IMG/VR virus record: IMGVR_UViG_3300046007_011723
Coordinates: 1 to 40,131 of that record
Source of the DNA: a virus
Strand: one strand, 5' to 3'
Length of the DNA: 40,131 nt
Position 1 is the stretch's first letter. The number at the start of each line of letters is the position of its first letter. Positions 16,762 to 25,558 of this stretch are shown in pieces. A model generated the notes under the pieces. It had not been told where the DNA came from, made no database searches, and saw nothing but the letters and a program-made list of their open reading frames with translations. The position numbers and the translations under genes are program-made.

Positions 16762-17265
16762 ATGTGGCAAATCACCTATATGCTAGGGTTCTTACCCGAA
16801 TGGTTATGGACAGCTTTGTTCTTTGTTGGTGTTGCTCTGCTGATTGCAGCGCAATTTCTCCGAGCATTGCCCAGCATAGCTGCATATAGATATCCCATTG
16901 TTATGGTTGGTGGCTTCAGCCTCATGCTAAGCATCTGGCAATTGGGCGCAGCCAGCAATGAAGCCAAGTGGCAGGAACGCATCAAAGAAGTCCAAGCACA
17001 GCTAGATGCAGCCAAAGCAGAAAGTGCTGCCATCAACGATAAACTCAAGGCCGAACAAGCCGAAAAAGCCAAAATTGCCGAACAGAAAAGCCGAACCGTA
17101 GTACAGTATGTTGACAAATTCCGTGATCGTGAAGTACTCAAGACTGTCGAAGGTCCTGAGCGTGTCAAGATTGAAAAAGTCATAGAGTACGTTGAGAAAT
17201 GCCCAGTCCCCAAGGAGCTACTAGATGCACACAATGCAGCTGCCAAACGTGAGGGCATGAAATGA
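16762..17265 (+). CDS. Membrane protein with coiled coil, putative inner-membrane spanin
   Basis: This is a 167-residue protein. Two membrane helices are seen at about residues 12-33 (EWLWTALFFVGVALLIAAQF) and 44-66, then a long charged coiled coil (residues 70-135, Ala/Glu/Lys-rich) and the ending CPVPKELLDAHNAAAKR. Proteins of this plan are usually paired with a small lipoprotein in T4-like aquatic phages and act like Rz/Rz1 spanins, which join inner and outer membrane during lysis. The next two genes are lipoproteins, supporting this. Confidence 0.65.
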   Translation: MWQITYMLGFLPEWLWTALFFVGVALLIAAQFLRALPSIAAYRYPIVMVGGFSLMLSIWQLGAASNEAKWQERIKEVQAQLDAAKAESAAINDKLKAEQAEKAKIAEQKSRTVVQYVDKFRDREVLKTVEGPERVKIEKVIEYVEKCPVPKELLDAHNAAAKREGMK

Positions 17266-17546
17266 GAGCCATGATCATACTATTTTGCCTGTTATTTTCG
17301 GGTTGTAGCCTGTTCCAGAAGCAGCCTGTTCCCATGGTACCAGATTTTCCACAGCCCTACAGCACCGAAAAGTGCAAGCAGCTCATGACCATCGAAGGCG
17401 ATCAGGTACCCATGACCGATGTGCTTAAAGTAATCGTGGAAAACTACAAACTATATTATTATTGTTCAGACATGGTAGATGGCTGGAATGATTGGTACAA
17501 ACAACAGCGCGATGTCTACGAAAAGCTCGGTAAGGATAAGAAATGA
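17262..17546 (+). CDS. Small lipoprotein, putative outer-membrane spanin
   Basis: This is a 94-residue protein with an N-terminal lipoprotein signal: a hydrophobic stretch IILFCLLFSGC whose Cys15 would be lipidated (lipobox LFSGC). The mature part is short and polar and includes a Pro-rich start (QKQPVPMVPDFPQ). It overlaps the putative inner-membrane spanin by 4 nt. It fits an Rz1-like partner, although the Rz1 family is not conserved enough for a firm call. Confidence 0.65.
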   Translation: MRAMIILFCLLFSGCSLFQKQPVPMVPDFPQPYSTEKCKQLMTIEGDQVPMTDVLKVIVENYKLYYYCSDMVDGWNDWYKQQRDVYEKLGKDKK

Positions 17547-17800
17547 AAAAGCTCGTAATAGTATTCACAGCACTTATGCTTTCGGCCTGCGTTGTCAACA
17601 AAGAGCAGATGTATTATGATACGGCCAAGAGCATCAGCAAGGACAACACCATGGCTCAGACAGCTTGCTGGAGTGCCATCAGTGAAATAGCCAAAAGTGG
17701 CGATAGCGGTGCCAAGGTAGGAGCAGTTGCCCTGGCAGATAAATGTAAGAACGAACCCATTAAGATTGAAGCGCCCAAGCGTAACTGGCTGGGCTTGTGA
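17543..17800 (+). CDS. Small phage lipoprotein
   Basis: This is an 85-residue protein with signal MKKLVIVFTALMLSAC; lipobox LSAC gives a lipidated Cys16. The mature part is helical and ends IEAPKRNWLGL, an ending that I recall in lipoproteins beside spanins in T4-like phages. It overlaps the preceding lipoprotein by 4 nt. A lysis or outer-membrane role is likely but unproven; either lipoprotein could be the real spanin partner. Confidence 0.65.
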   Translation: MKKLVIVFTALMLSACVVNKEQMYYDTAKSISKDNTMAQTACWSAISEIAKSGDSGAKVGAVALADKCKNEPIKIEAPKRNWLGL

Positions 17801-17827
17801 TCTAGAAAAACAACAACGGAGCAGTAT

Positions 17828-19627
17828 ATGACCCCAGCTACGGTACATGGGATCAGGATGGATCTTTCTCGCGACGATCTGTTCGATGATCTGGGACGCA
17901 TGCGTCTCAAAGAAAGCTACATGCGTGAAGAAGAAAACAGTCCACAGGAAAGATTTGCATATGTCTCAGCAGCGTTTGGAAGTAATCCAGAGCACAGTCA
18001 GCGTCTTTATGATTATAGCTCTAAGCATTGGCTTAGCTATAGCACTCCCATACTATCATTTGGACGTTCAAAGCGTGGTCTCCCTATCAGTTGCTTTTTA
18101 CCTTATCTGGATGATAGTGCTGAAGGTCTGGTCGATACTCTATCAGAGGTCAACTGGCTCAGCATGCTCGGCGGAGGCATAGGCATTGGCATCGGTATTC
18201 GTAGTGCTGATGATAAGTCTGTTGGCGTTATGCCTCATCTACGCACATATGATGCTAGCTCGCTTGCCTACAGACAGGGCCGAACACGTCGTGGCTCATA
18301 TGCTGCTTATCTGGACATATCTCACCCTGATATTCATATGTTCCTGGACATGAGAAAGCCTACGGGTGATCCCAACATGCGAGCGCTTAATCTGCATCAT
18401 GGCATCAACATCACCGACGATTTCATGCACATCGTTGAACGATGCATGATGGATCCAACGGCCGATGACAGCTGGCATCTGCGTGATCCCAACAATGGCG
18501 AAATACGAGAAACCGTAAGTGCTCGTCAGCTCTGGCAAACCATTCTAGAACTCAGAATGCACACCGGTGAACCCTATCTGCATTTCATTGATACCAGCAA
18601 TCGACACATGCCAGAGTTTCAAAAGAAACTAGGACTGAGCATCAAACAAAGCAATCTATGCAGCGAAATCATCCTGCCAACAGACAAGGATCGCACGGCT
18701 GTATGCTGTCTGAGTTCAGTAAACCTAGAGTACTATGATGAGTGGAAAAACAATAAACAGTTCCTCCGTGATGTTGCTGAGATGCTTGATAATGTTTTAC
18801 AATATTTCATTGATCACGCACCTAGTTCCATTTCCCGAGCCGTTTACTCTGCTAGCCGTGAACGTTCTATTGGCATTGGAGCCCTAGGATTTCATGCTTA
18901 CCTCCAAAAAGTACAAGTCCCGTTCGAATCAGCCTTGGCTGTAAGTAAAAACAAACAGATGTTCAAACATATTCGTGAAGGATTAGATCATGCAAATATC
19001 GAACTGGGAAAAGAAAGAGGCGAGGCTCCTGATGCTGTTGGTACAGGTAAGCGTTTTAGCCACATGCTTGCCATTGCTCCTAATGCTTCAAGTTCCATTA
19101 TTATGGGCAACACTAGTCCCTCCATTGAACCTTATCGTGCTAATGCTTATAGACAAGACACTCTTTCAGGTGCTTTTCTGAATAAGAATAAGTGGTTAGA
19201 TTATATTATAAAGGAAAAATGTCATGCCGATGCTAAGTTGGACTACAACGAAATCTGGTCAAGTATCATCGCCAACGATGGAAGTGTTCAACATCTGGAG
19301 TTCCTTGACGACTGGACCAAAGATGTTTTCAAGACTTCCATGGAAATTGACCAAAGATGGGTCATACAACATGCCGCTGATCGCCAGACCCATATTGATC
19401 AAGCGCAAAGTGTCAATCTCTTTTTCAGACCCGACTCAAACATCAAATACATACATGCAGTACATTTCATGGCATGGAAGCAAGGACTCAAAACGCTTTA
19501 CTACTGCCGCTCAGAGAAGATTGGCAAAGCTGATAAAGTCTCTAAGCGCATCGAAAGACAGGTAATTCAAGAGATAGATATGAAGGCTCTGGCCGAAGGG
19601 ACTGACTGCCTAGCATGTGAGGGATAA
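17828..19627 (+). CDS. nrdA: Ribonucleoside-diphosphate reductase, large (alpha) subunit
   Basis: This is a 599-residue class I RNR alpha subunit that reduces NDPs to dNDPs. Active-site residues are present: C89 (LPISCFLPY), N276, C278 and E280 (NLCSE), the partner Cys at 293/294 (AVCCLSSVN), Y558 and Y559 (TLYYC) for radical transfer, and the C-terminal swinging pair C594 and C597 (CLAC). It is shorter than E. coli NrdA (761) because it lacks the N-terminal ATP-cone, so activity-site dATP feedback should be absent. A good RBS (ACGGAG) precedes the ATG. A thioredoxin gene and nrdB follow. Confidence 0.92.
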   Translation: MTPATVHGIRMDLSRDDLFDDLGRMRLKESYMREEENSPQERFAYVSAAFGSNPEHSQRLYDYSSKHWLSYSTPILSFGRSKRGLPISCFLPYLDDSAEGLVDTLSEVNWLSMLGGGIGIGIGIRSADDKSVGVMPHLRTYDASSLAYRQGRTRRGSYAAYLDISHPDIHMFLDMRKPTGDPNMRALNLHHGINITDDFMHIVERCMMDPTADDSWHLRDPNNGEIRETVSARQLWQTILELRMHTGEPYLHFIDTSNRHMPEFQKKLGLSIKQSNLCSEIILPTDKDRTAVCCLSSVNLEYYDEWKNNKQFLRDVAEMLDNVLQYFIDHAPSSISRAVYSASRERSIGIGALGFHAYLQKVQVPFESALAVSKNKQMFKHIREGLDHANIELGKERGEAPDAVGTGKRFSHMLAIAPNASSSIIMGNTSPSIEPYRANAYRQDTLSGAFLNKNKWLDYIIKEKCHADAKLDYNEIWSSIIANDGSVQHLEFLDDWTKDVFKTSMEIDQRWVIQHAADRQTHIDQAQSVNLFFRPDSNIKYIHAVHFMAWKQGLKTLYYCRSEKIGKADKVSKRIERQVIQEIDMKALAEGTDCLACEG

Positions 19628-19630
19628 ATC

Positions 19631-19834
19631 ATGAGTAAGATTGTTCTTTTAAAAGATGTCTATGAACTCAAAGAACAAAAAGAAAGAGAGCTGGCTTTTT
19701 ACAAGGAAAAGCTAGCCGAGCTGCAGGAGAAAATGTATTGGGTTGAGCGCGAACTGCGTTTAACCAAGGATATTATTAAGATGATCCAAGAAGAAAAACT
19801 AACCAACATAGAGGCGCGGGATGAAACTACTTAA
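19631..19834 (+). CDS. Small coiled-coil protein between nrdA and trx
   Basis: This is a 67-residue protein, almost wholly one charged helix (ELKEQKERELAFYKEKLAEL), so it probably forms a coiled coil. I do not recognise a family. It sits 3 nt after nrdA and overlaps the thioredoxin gene by 14 nt, so it is co-translated with the ribonucleotide reductase set. An accessory role in that complex is only a guess from position. Confidence 0.6.
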   Translation: MSKIVLLKDVYELKEQKERELAFYKEKLAELQEKMYWVERELRLTKDIIKMIQEEKLTNIEARDETT

Positions 19835-20075
19835 GTTTTACGGCGAGTGGTGCGGGCCCTGCAAGACGCAGAACAGCATCATAAAGAATTTAGGTTCTAG
19901 AGTAACCATACCCATCGAAGAAATAGACATAGACGAAAAATTTGATCTGGTAAAAAGCTACAAAGTAACCTCAGTACCCACCATGATCATCATCGATGAG
20001 AATGGCGAAGTAAAAAGACATACCGGTGTATTAAAAGAACAACAATTCCTAGAGTTCATCCAAAATGCCTCCTAA
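19821..20075 (+). CDS. Thioredoxin-like protein
   Basis: This is an 84-residue thioredoxin-fold protein with the active site WCGPC at residues 10-14 and the cis-proline P53 (SVPTMI). It is shorter than E. coli thioredoxin (109) and resembles phage mini-thioredoxin or NrdH/NrdC-like proteins. It lies between nrdA and nrdB and most likely re-reduces the C-terminal Cys pair of NrdA. An RBS (GAGG) precedes the ATG; both ends overlap neighbours. Confidence 0.88.
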   Translation: MKLLKFYGEWCGPCKTQNSIIKNLGSRVTIPIEEIDIDEKFDLVKSYKVTSVPTMIIIDENGEVKRHTGVLKEQQFLEFIQNAS

Positions 20076-21060
20076 AAAACCAGCCACACTGCTGACCAAC
20101 GAACGCAACAACTTTAAGCCCTTTGCCTATCCCTGGGCCTATGAAGCCTGGCTCAAACATGAGCAGAGTCACTGGCTGCATACCGAAGTACCCATGCTGG
20201 AAGATGTCAAGGACTGGAAAAATCGCCTCAACGAACACGAGCGCAAGTTCCTGACCAACATTTTTCGTTTCTTTACGCAGGGCGACATCGACGTAGCCGG
20301 TGGCTATGTTAAAAACTATCTGCCCTACTTTCCTCAGCCCGAAGTAAGAATGATGCTGTTGGGCTTTGCGGCTCGGGAAGCCCTGCACATTGCTGCCTAT
20401 AGTCATCTCATCGAGAGCCTGGGCATGCCCGATACCACCTACAATGAATTCCTGCAATATTCAGAGATGAAGGAAAAGCATGATTACCTTCTGGATCTCA
20501 GCTCGAAAAATGGTACTAAGGAATCTACAGCCGCACACATCGCAGCATTTAGCGCGTTTACGGAAGGCATGCAGCTCTTTAGTAGTTTTATCATGCTGCT
20601 TAATTTTCCTCGCCACGGAGTCATGCGTGGCATGGGTCAGATAGTGACCTGGAGCATTGTGGATGAGACACAGCACACCGAGAACATGATCAAACTGTTC
20701 CGTACCTACATCGAAGAAAACAAAGAGATCTGGAATGACGATCTTAAATCTCGAATCTATACCATTGCCACTAAGATGGTGGATCTGGAGGATAAGTTTA
20801 TTGACCTGGCATTTGGCGTGGCACCTATGGCTGATCTGGACCGTAGTGACGTTAAATCTTACATCCGCTATATTGCTGACCGTCGCCTTATTAGCCTGGG
20901 CCTTAAGGGAATCATGAAGGTTAAGAAGAATCCCTTGCCTTGGGTCGAAGAAATGATCAATGCTCCCACACATACTAACTTCTTTGAAAACCGTGCTACG
21001 GACTATGCCAAGGGTGCCCTGAGTGGCGATTGGTCGGACGTCTGGGGGCGTGCAGCCTAG
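20065..21060 (+). CDS. nrdB: Ribonucleoside-diphosphate reductase, small (beta) subunit
   Basis: This is a 331-residue ferritin-like RNR beta subunit that provides the radical to NrdA. Candidate di-metal ligands are D47, E105 and H108 (REALH), E167, E201 and H204 (DETQH). The radical tyrosine is Y112, four residues after H108 as in E. coli (H118 and Y122). The C-terminal tail (GDWSDVWGRAA) would dock on NrdA. It overlaps the thioredoxin gene by 11 nt and ends just before a late-type promoter. Confidence 0.92.
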   Translation: MPPKKPATLLTNERNNFKPFAYPWAYEAWLKHEQSHWLHTEVPMLEDVKDWKNRLNEHERKFLTNIFRFFTQGDIDVAGGYVKNYLPYFPQPEVRMMLLGFAAREALHIAAYSHLIESLGMPDTTYNEFLQYSEMKEKHDYLLDLSSKNGTKESTAAHIAAFSAFTEGMQLFSSFIMLLNFPRHGVMRGMGQIVTWSIVDETQHTENMIKLFRTYIEENKEIWNDDLKSRIYTIATKMVDLEDKFIDLAFGVAPMADLDRSDVKSYIRYIADRRLISLGLKGIMKVKKNPLPWVEEMINAPTHTNFFENRATDYAKGALSGDWSDVWGRAA

Positions 21061-21079
21061 ATCGGGCAAAGTTGTACCA

Positions 21080-21090
21080 GATAAATAAAC
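21080..21090 (+). promoter_or_regulatory. Late-type promoter, GATAAATAAAC
   Basis: This is the same 11-nt string as at 10164, here 38 nt before the ATG of the large fibre gene. It resembles the T4 late core TATAAATA. Identical sequence and near-identical distance at two structural genes support a real late promoter, although no -35 or experimental data are available. Confidence 0.6.
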
Positions 21091-21117
21091 TAATATACCC
21101 ATATCTGGAATGCTAAC

Positions 21118-24100
21118 ATGGATCTAAAAAAATTCATAGCCTTTAATTCCGAAGCCAAGTCCGAGGCGCATGATCCGGCAGTGCTCGAGAGCTATGCCCG
21201 TAGCCTGGAAGTTGTAAACGAGAACCTGGGCAAGATGCTGCTCATGAGTGCTGAGATTGAAAAGATCCGTGAAGATCTCAAGCATGTAGTCAAAGAAGGC
21301 GAATTCAAAGGCGCCATGGTGGCCCTGCTCAGTCAGATAGAACCCTTGCGAGAAGAAATTGCTCGCCAGGTCAATACCGAAGTGCAGGCCATCCGAGAAA
21401 GTTTTCGTACTCTAACCACCAAGACCACCAGTCTACAGAAGCTGGTCGACGAAGCCGTTGACCAGCAAAACCTCCGCATCATCAATCACTTTGAGACCCA
21501 GGAACAGAAGCTTCTGGATCTGCGCCAGGCCGTAGAAGACCGTGCCGATCTTGGTCCCATGAAGACCAAACTGGAGCACGTAGCCGAGGATGTCGACTAT
21601 CTCAAAAAGCTAGACATCTATGACAATCTCAATGCCACTCAAGAAGCCGCAGTGGCTCTGGGTCAGCACATAGACGACATCGATGGCAATGTGGTCAAGT
21701 TGGCCAAGGAAATACTAGAGTTCAAACAGGACATGCTGGACACCAGCCTGGTGCTGGAACGTTCAACCAATGCTCGCTACCAGGAAGCCCTGGAAGCTCT
21801 GGATGAGAATTTGCGCAATGTTACCACCCTGCAAGAAAATCTGCAGGACATAGAAAAGCGCTATGATGATCTAAACAAAGAGCTTACTGAAAGCAATCTA
21901 GCACATGATGTAGCCACCGCAGAGCTAGGCAAGGTGTTGGAGAACATTCAAAAGGCCAACCACGAACATGCTGAGGTACTGGACGAGCAGGTCACGCACA
22001 TTGTAGGCAACATTACCACACTCAAGCAAGAGCTAGATGCACTAGGTCAGGGACTGGATCAAGGCACCGAAGCTCATGCACAATCCGTAGCACGCATCCA
22101 AGAACTAACCACTCACATACCTCGCCTGGATGCCAGAATCGATGAGCATGTTGGTTTGGTTGAACAGGAAATAAAGAGTCTGAGCAAGACTCTATTAGAA
22201 CAAAATACTCGCATACAGGATTCACATCGTGACCTCAAGGCCCAGGTAGCCAAGGTCATTACCGATGGTAAAATGCTATTAGAACGAGAACAGTCTCGCA
22301 TCGACGGTGATACCTTGTTCGAAGATCGCTATGACCGCATCATCAAACGCGTTGAAGAAGTCGAAGGCATGCTGGCTGACATTGATGCCAAGACCGAGCA
22401 TAACGATGTAATCTATGAACACGTACGCACCAGTTCGGATCGTTTGGATGCTCATGCTGATAGATTGATGCAGAAACTGCAAGAGACTGCCAACCAATCC
22501 ATCAGTGATCTCAAGAAAAAGACCAAACTACTCAATGAAGCTGCCCCTACGGACATTGCAGGCATCAATGCCGGACTAGGCGTAGACACTCGCGACCTAG
22601 ACAAAAAGTTTGTTACCTTCCAGCAGCTCCGCGATCACTATAGACAGTTTGTGGATCGCGTACAACGTCAACTAGCCGAAAACATCGGCGGTGGCGGTGC
22701 TCAGTTCCTATGGGACCTGGACGATGTAGACATTAATACGGTTCGATATCCTGGCAATGGAGAATTGCTGATCTGGAGCGGCGCTCTTAGGAAGTGGATA
22801 TCAGGCAATGCCTTTACCATCAGTACAGTGCAAGGCAACTTGACTGTTCAGGAAAGCATCGAAGTGCTGGGCAATGCCAACATCTATGGGTTCCTGACTG
22901 TCGGTGGCAACATCATCCTGGGTGATGCCACTACGGATAATTTTACCCTAGGTGCCGATGTAAACAGCGACATCCTACCAGATGTAAGCAGCACGTATAA
23001 CCTTGGTTCAGTGTCACAGACCTGGGGCAACATACATGTTGACAGTGTTTATGTAGACAATCTTTGGGCTGCTGGCAACATCATGCCCGCAACCGATAAT
23101 GTGCATGATCTGGGCAATGCAACGCATCGTTGGCGAGACCTTTATCTAAGCGGCAATAGTTTGTACATTGGTACTACGTCGTTTCACGATACCGGGGCAC
23201 AACTAGAAATAAAATACAATGGTAACGTAGCACTTAGATCAGACACCACAGGCAACATCAGAGCCAACTTATTCATAGGCGACCTAGATGGTAGGGTCAG
23301 CAACATAGCCAACCACACCACAGATGCACTGCGAGAAGGTACAGCCAATCTCTATCATACTGTTGCTAGAGTCAGAACCAATATCTTTGCTGGTACGGGT
23401 GTACTGTACAACAATGTCACAGGTCAGATAAGAATCAGCCAGAACGTCGACCCTGAGGTAGACGTACAGTTTAGCAATGTTACCATTACGGGCAATCTTA
23501 ATGTCCTGGGTGCAGCAGCTAACTTCGAAGCAAATATCCTGAACGTTCAAGATCCCAGCATTATCTTTGGCGATGGCAATCCCAGCGATACCTATGATCT
23601 GGGCATACATGGAGAATATGTCAGCTCTGGTACACGTTACAGTGGATTGTTCAGAGATGCCAGTGCCGACGGACGCTGGAAACTCTATGCCAATCTTACC
23701 AACATGCCACAAAACTTTGTGGACACATCCAGCATCAGTTTTAATTTTGCCAACCTAGAACTTAATCACGTTCATGGCAGAGTTACTTTAATAGATAACT
23801 TTACTACTACGGATCTGGTCGAAGGGGCTAACCTATACTTTACCAATACCCGAGTATGGGCCAATGTAGGTACCAACATTGGTAACCTTAATAGCTGGGT
23901 CAGCTCCAACAGCAGCAACATTGGCAACATCAACAGCTGGCTGCGTACTACTAATAGCAATGTTGGCAACCTAAACGCCTGGACTAGTTCCAACAGCAGT
24001 AACATTGGCAACCTAAACGCCTGGACTAGTTCCAACAGCAGTAACATTGGCAACATCAACAGCTGGCTGCGTACAACCAACAGCAACATCGGCAACATCA

Positions 24101-24651
24101 ACGGTTGGGTAAGTTCCAATAGCACCAACATCGGTAACCTTAATGCCTGGACCAGTAATAATAGTGCCAACATTGGCAACATAAACACTTGGCTAAGAAC
24201 CATAACCACCACTGGCGTTGCCGAAGGTGCTAACCTGTACTACACTGATGATCGTGTATGGGGTAATGTTGGTACCAACATCGGTAACCTAAATGCCTGG
24301 GTCAGCTCTAATAGTACCAACATTGGCAACCTTAATAGTTGGGTTAGCTCCAACAGCAGCAACATCGGTAACCTAAATGCCTGGACTAGCTCTAATAGTA
24401 CCAACATCGGTAACCTAAACGCCTGGACTAGTTCCAACAGCAGTAACATCGGCAACCTAAATAGTTGGGTCACCAATGTATACACCAGCATACCCACCAG
24501 CGCCAACAACATCAACAGCATAACCACCCTGGCAGCTCCAGCTACTACGGGCGATGCTGGTACAGCTGGCGAAGTAAGATTTGATGGTAATTATTTCTAT
24601 GTGTGCATAGCCAGCAATACCTGGCGACGCGCTAACCTACATACCTGGTAA
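21118..24651 (+). CDS. Large tail-fibre protein: coiled-coil shaft, beta modules, 14-residue repeats
   Basis: This is a 1177-residue protein. Residues about 20-500 form a long charged coiled coil, a probable trimeric shaft. Residues 575-720 are Asn/Thr/Gly-rich with two fibre modules (ILPDVSSTYNLGSVSQTW and IMPATDNVHDLGNATHRWR). Residues 720-915 contain EGTANLYHTVARVRTNIFAG and a second LVEGANLYFTNTRV, common fibre motifs. Residues 920-1123 are thirteen 14-residue repeats. The end (GTAGEVRFDGNYFYVCIASN, then TWRRANLHTW) is a typical fibre tip. It is probably a long fibre that contacts the host. A late-type promoter stands before it. Confidence 0.85.
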   Translation: MDLKKFIAFNSEAKSEAHDPAVLESYARSLEVVNENLGKMLLMSAEIEKIREDLKHVVKEGEFKGAMVALLSQIEPLREEIARQVNTEVQAIRESFRTLTTKTTSLQKLVDEAVDQQNLRIINHFETQEQKLLDLRQAVEDRADLGPMKTKLEHVAEDVDYLKKLDIYDNLNATQEAAVALGQHIDDIDGNVVKLAKEILEFKQDMLDTSLVLERSTNARYQEALEALDENLRNVTTLQENLQDIEKRYDDLNKELTESNLAHDVATAELGKVLENIQKANHEHAEVLDEQVTHIVGNITTLKQELDALGQGLDQGTEAHAQSVARIQELTTHIPRLDARIDEHVGLVEQEIKSLSKTLLEQNTRIQDSHRDLKAQVAKVITDGKMLLEREQSRIDGDTLFEDRYDRIIKRVEEVEGMLADIDAKTEHNDVIYEHVRTSSDRLDAHADRLMQKLQETANQSISDLKKKTKLLNEAAPTDIAGINAGLGVDTRDLDKKFVTFQQLRDHYRQFVDRVQRQLAENIGGGGAQFLWDLDDVDINTVRYPGNGELLIWSGALRKWISGNAFTISTVQGNLTVQESIEVLGNANIYGFLTVGGNIILGDATTDNFTLGADVNSDILPDVSSTYNLGSVSQTWGNIHVDSVYVDNLWAAGNIMPATDNVHDLGNATHRWRDLYLSGNSLYIGTTSFHDTGAQLEIKYNGNVALRSDTTGNIRANLFIGDLDGRVSNIANHTTDALREGTANLYHTVARVRTNIFAGTGVLYNNVTGQIRISQNVDPEVDVQFSNVTITGNLNVLGAAANFEANILNVQDPSIIFGDGNPSDTYDLGIHGEYVSSGTRYSGLFRDASADGRWKLYANLTNMPQNFVDTSSISFNFANLELNHVHGRVTLIDNFTTTDLVEGANLYFTNTRVWANVGTNIGNLNSWVSSNSSNIGNINSWLRTTNSNVGNLNAWTSSNSSNIGNLNAWTSSNSSNIGNINSWLRTTNSNIGNINGWVSSNSTNIGNLNAWTSNNSANIGNINTWLRTITTTGVAEGANLYYTDDRVWGNVGTNIGNLNAWVSSNSTNIGNLNSWVSSNSSNIGNLNAWTSSNSTNIGNLNAWTSSNSSNIGNLNSWVTNVYTSIPTSANNINSITTLAAPATTGDAGTAGEVRFDGNYFYVCIASNTWRRANLHTW
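23875..24486 (+). repeat. Thirteen 42-nt tandem repeats in the fibre gene
   Basis: The coding repeats have period 42 nt (14 residues, type NIGNLNAWTSSNSS). Eight units run from 23875 to 24210, five from 24277 to 24486, split by a 66-nt insert that encodes VAEGANLYYT and a RVWGNVGT end. The same insert type (VEGANLYFT, RVWANVGT) also precedes the first block, so the array is two copies of a larger unit. Several 42-nt units are almost identical in DNA, so slippage or recombination is probably recent. Confidence 0.9.
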
Positions 24652-24659
24652 GGATGAAC

Positions 24660-25007
24660 ATGAGTTTTGTTGATGAACGTCTTAAAATCTGTAGCACCTG
24701 TCCTGAATATCGACCTCTGGCCCTGGGCATGTCACAATGCCAGGCCTGTGGTTGTGTGATCCAAATGAAGGCCCTGGTACCCTGGGCCAGCTGTCCAAAA
24801 AATCTCTGGCCTTCGTCTGACAACATCAAACAACAGGAAATCGATGACATCATCATCAACGATGTTGCCATGGGCCGCATGAACGGCGCACACGACACTC
24901 CCTATGGTCAGCACCTGGAACGACAGTTTACCGAACGTTTCGGAGCCAATGCCGACATCAACGCACTCTGGATGGACCTTGTTGATCGGAGAAGTCGTGC
25001 CAACTAA
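24660..25007 (+). CDS. Cys-rich zinc-ribbon-type protein
   Basis: This is a 115-residue protein. The first half holds a cysteine cluster (CSTCPEY, CQACGCVI, ASCPKNLW) of the kind that binds zinc and is found in small phage proteins; no enzyme is recognised. The second half is helical and acidic. TAAGGA upstream favours the ATG at 24660 over the one at 24654. It overlaps the start of the dCMP deaminase gene by 11 nt. Confidence 0.65.
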   Translation: MSFVDERLKICSTCPEYRPLALGMSQCQACGCVIQMKALVPWASCPKNLWPSSDNIKQQEIDDIIINDVAMGRMNGAHDTPYGQHLERQFTERFGANADINALWMDLVDRRSRAN

Positions 25008-25419
25008 GTGGGATGGTGCTCACATGCAGGCAGCACATGTCTATGCTGGCCTGAGCTCGGCTCGACGTTTGAAGGTGGGTTGTGTGTTGGTTCGAGACGA
25101 TCGCATCATTGGCATAGGCTACAATGGCATGCCCGCTGGCTGGGACAACAATTGTGAGTCTCTTGAACCCGATGGTTCCTTGCAGACCCGACCCGAAGTC
25201 CTGCACGCAGAATCAAACGCCATAGCCAAGCTGGCCCGATCAACCGAAAGCGCATCCGGAGCAACATGCTATGTTACGCATGCCCCGTGTCTGGACTGTG
25301 CCAAGTTGCTGTACCAGGCCGGCATAACAAGAGTGATCTATGGCATGGCCTACAGAGATACCAGGGGCATGGATTTTCTAGAACGTTGCAACATAGAGGT
25401 TGTGCAGCATGACCGTTAA
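24997..25419 (+). CDS. dCMP deaminase
   Basis: This is a 140-residue zinc-dependent deaminase that converts dCMP to dUMP, the substrate of the ThyX encoded here. The zinc and catalytic motifs are HAE at residues 70-72 and PCLDC at 97-101. KVGCVLVRDDRIIGIGYNG is the usual first strand region. I start it at GTG 24997, because GGAG lies 6-9 nt upstream and the N-terminus then matches the family; the longer open frame would overlap the preceding gene by about 100 nt. It overlaps the next small gene by 11 nt. Confidence 0.87.
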   Translation: MPTKWDGAHMQAAHVYAGLSSARRLKVGCVLVRDDRIIGIGYNGMPAGWDNNCESLEPDGSLQTRPEVLHAESNAIAKLARSTESASGATCYVTHAPCLDCAKLLYQAGITRVIYGMAYRDTRGMDFLERCNIEVVQHDR

Positions 25420-25558
25420 ACGCTACCATTGCTGGCATTGCGATGCCGAATACACAATGCGCTGGGACATGAACGAAGAATACTACGAAGCCCTGTACTG
25501 TGCATTCTGTGGTGAAAGCATAGACGATGACGACTACAGAACCGACGAAGAAGAGTGA
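25409..25558 (+). CDS. 49-residue zinc-ribbon protein
   Basis: The ATG at 25409 lies inside the end of the deaminase gene and encodes 49 residues with two CxxC knuckles (C8/C11 in HCWHCDAEY and C31/C34 in YCAFCGES), then an acidic tail. This is a typical mini zinc ribbon. It fills the space between two overlapping genes in the same style as its neighbours, which supports that it is real. The function is unknown. Confidence 0.65.
   Translation: MTVKRYHCWHCDAEYTMRWDMNEEYYEALYCAFCGESIDDDDYRTDEEE

Noticed and set aside
16744-16764. Promoter suggested by TATAAT just before 16762
   Set aside because: There is no -35 at a fitting distance, and the start codon would lie only 2 nt downstream.
23772-24527. 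Long reverse-strand open frames with Leu-rich repeats opposite the fibre repeats
   Set aside because: They are shadows of the 42-nt repeats; all supported genes are on the + strand and these frames have no RBS or family likeness.
24904-24996. Longer N-terminus for dCMP deaminase
   Set aside because: It would overlap the preceding gene by about 100 nt and adds residues not expected in the family; GTG 24997 has a good RBS.
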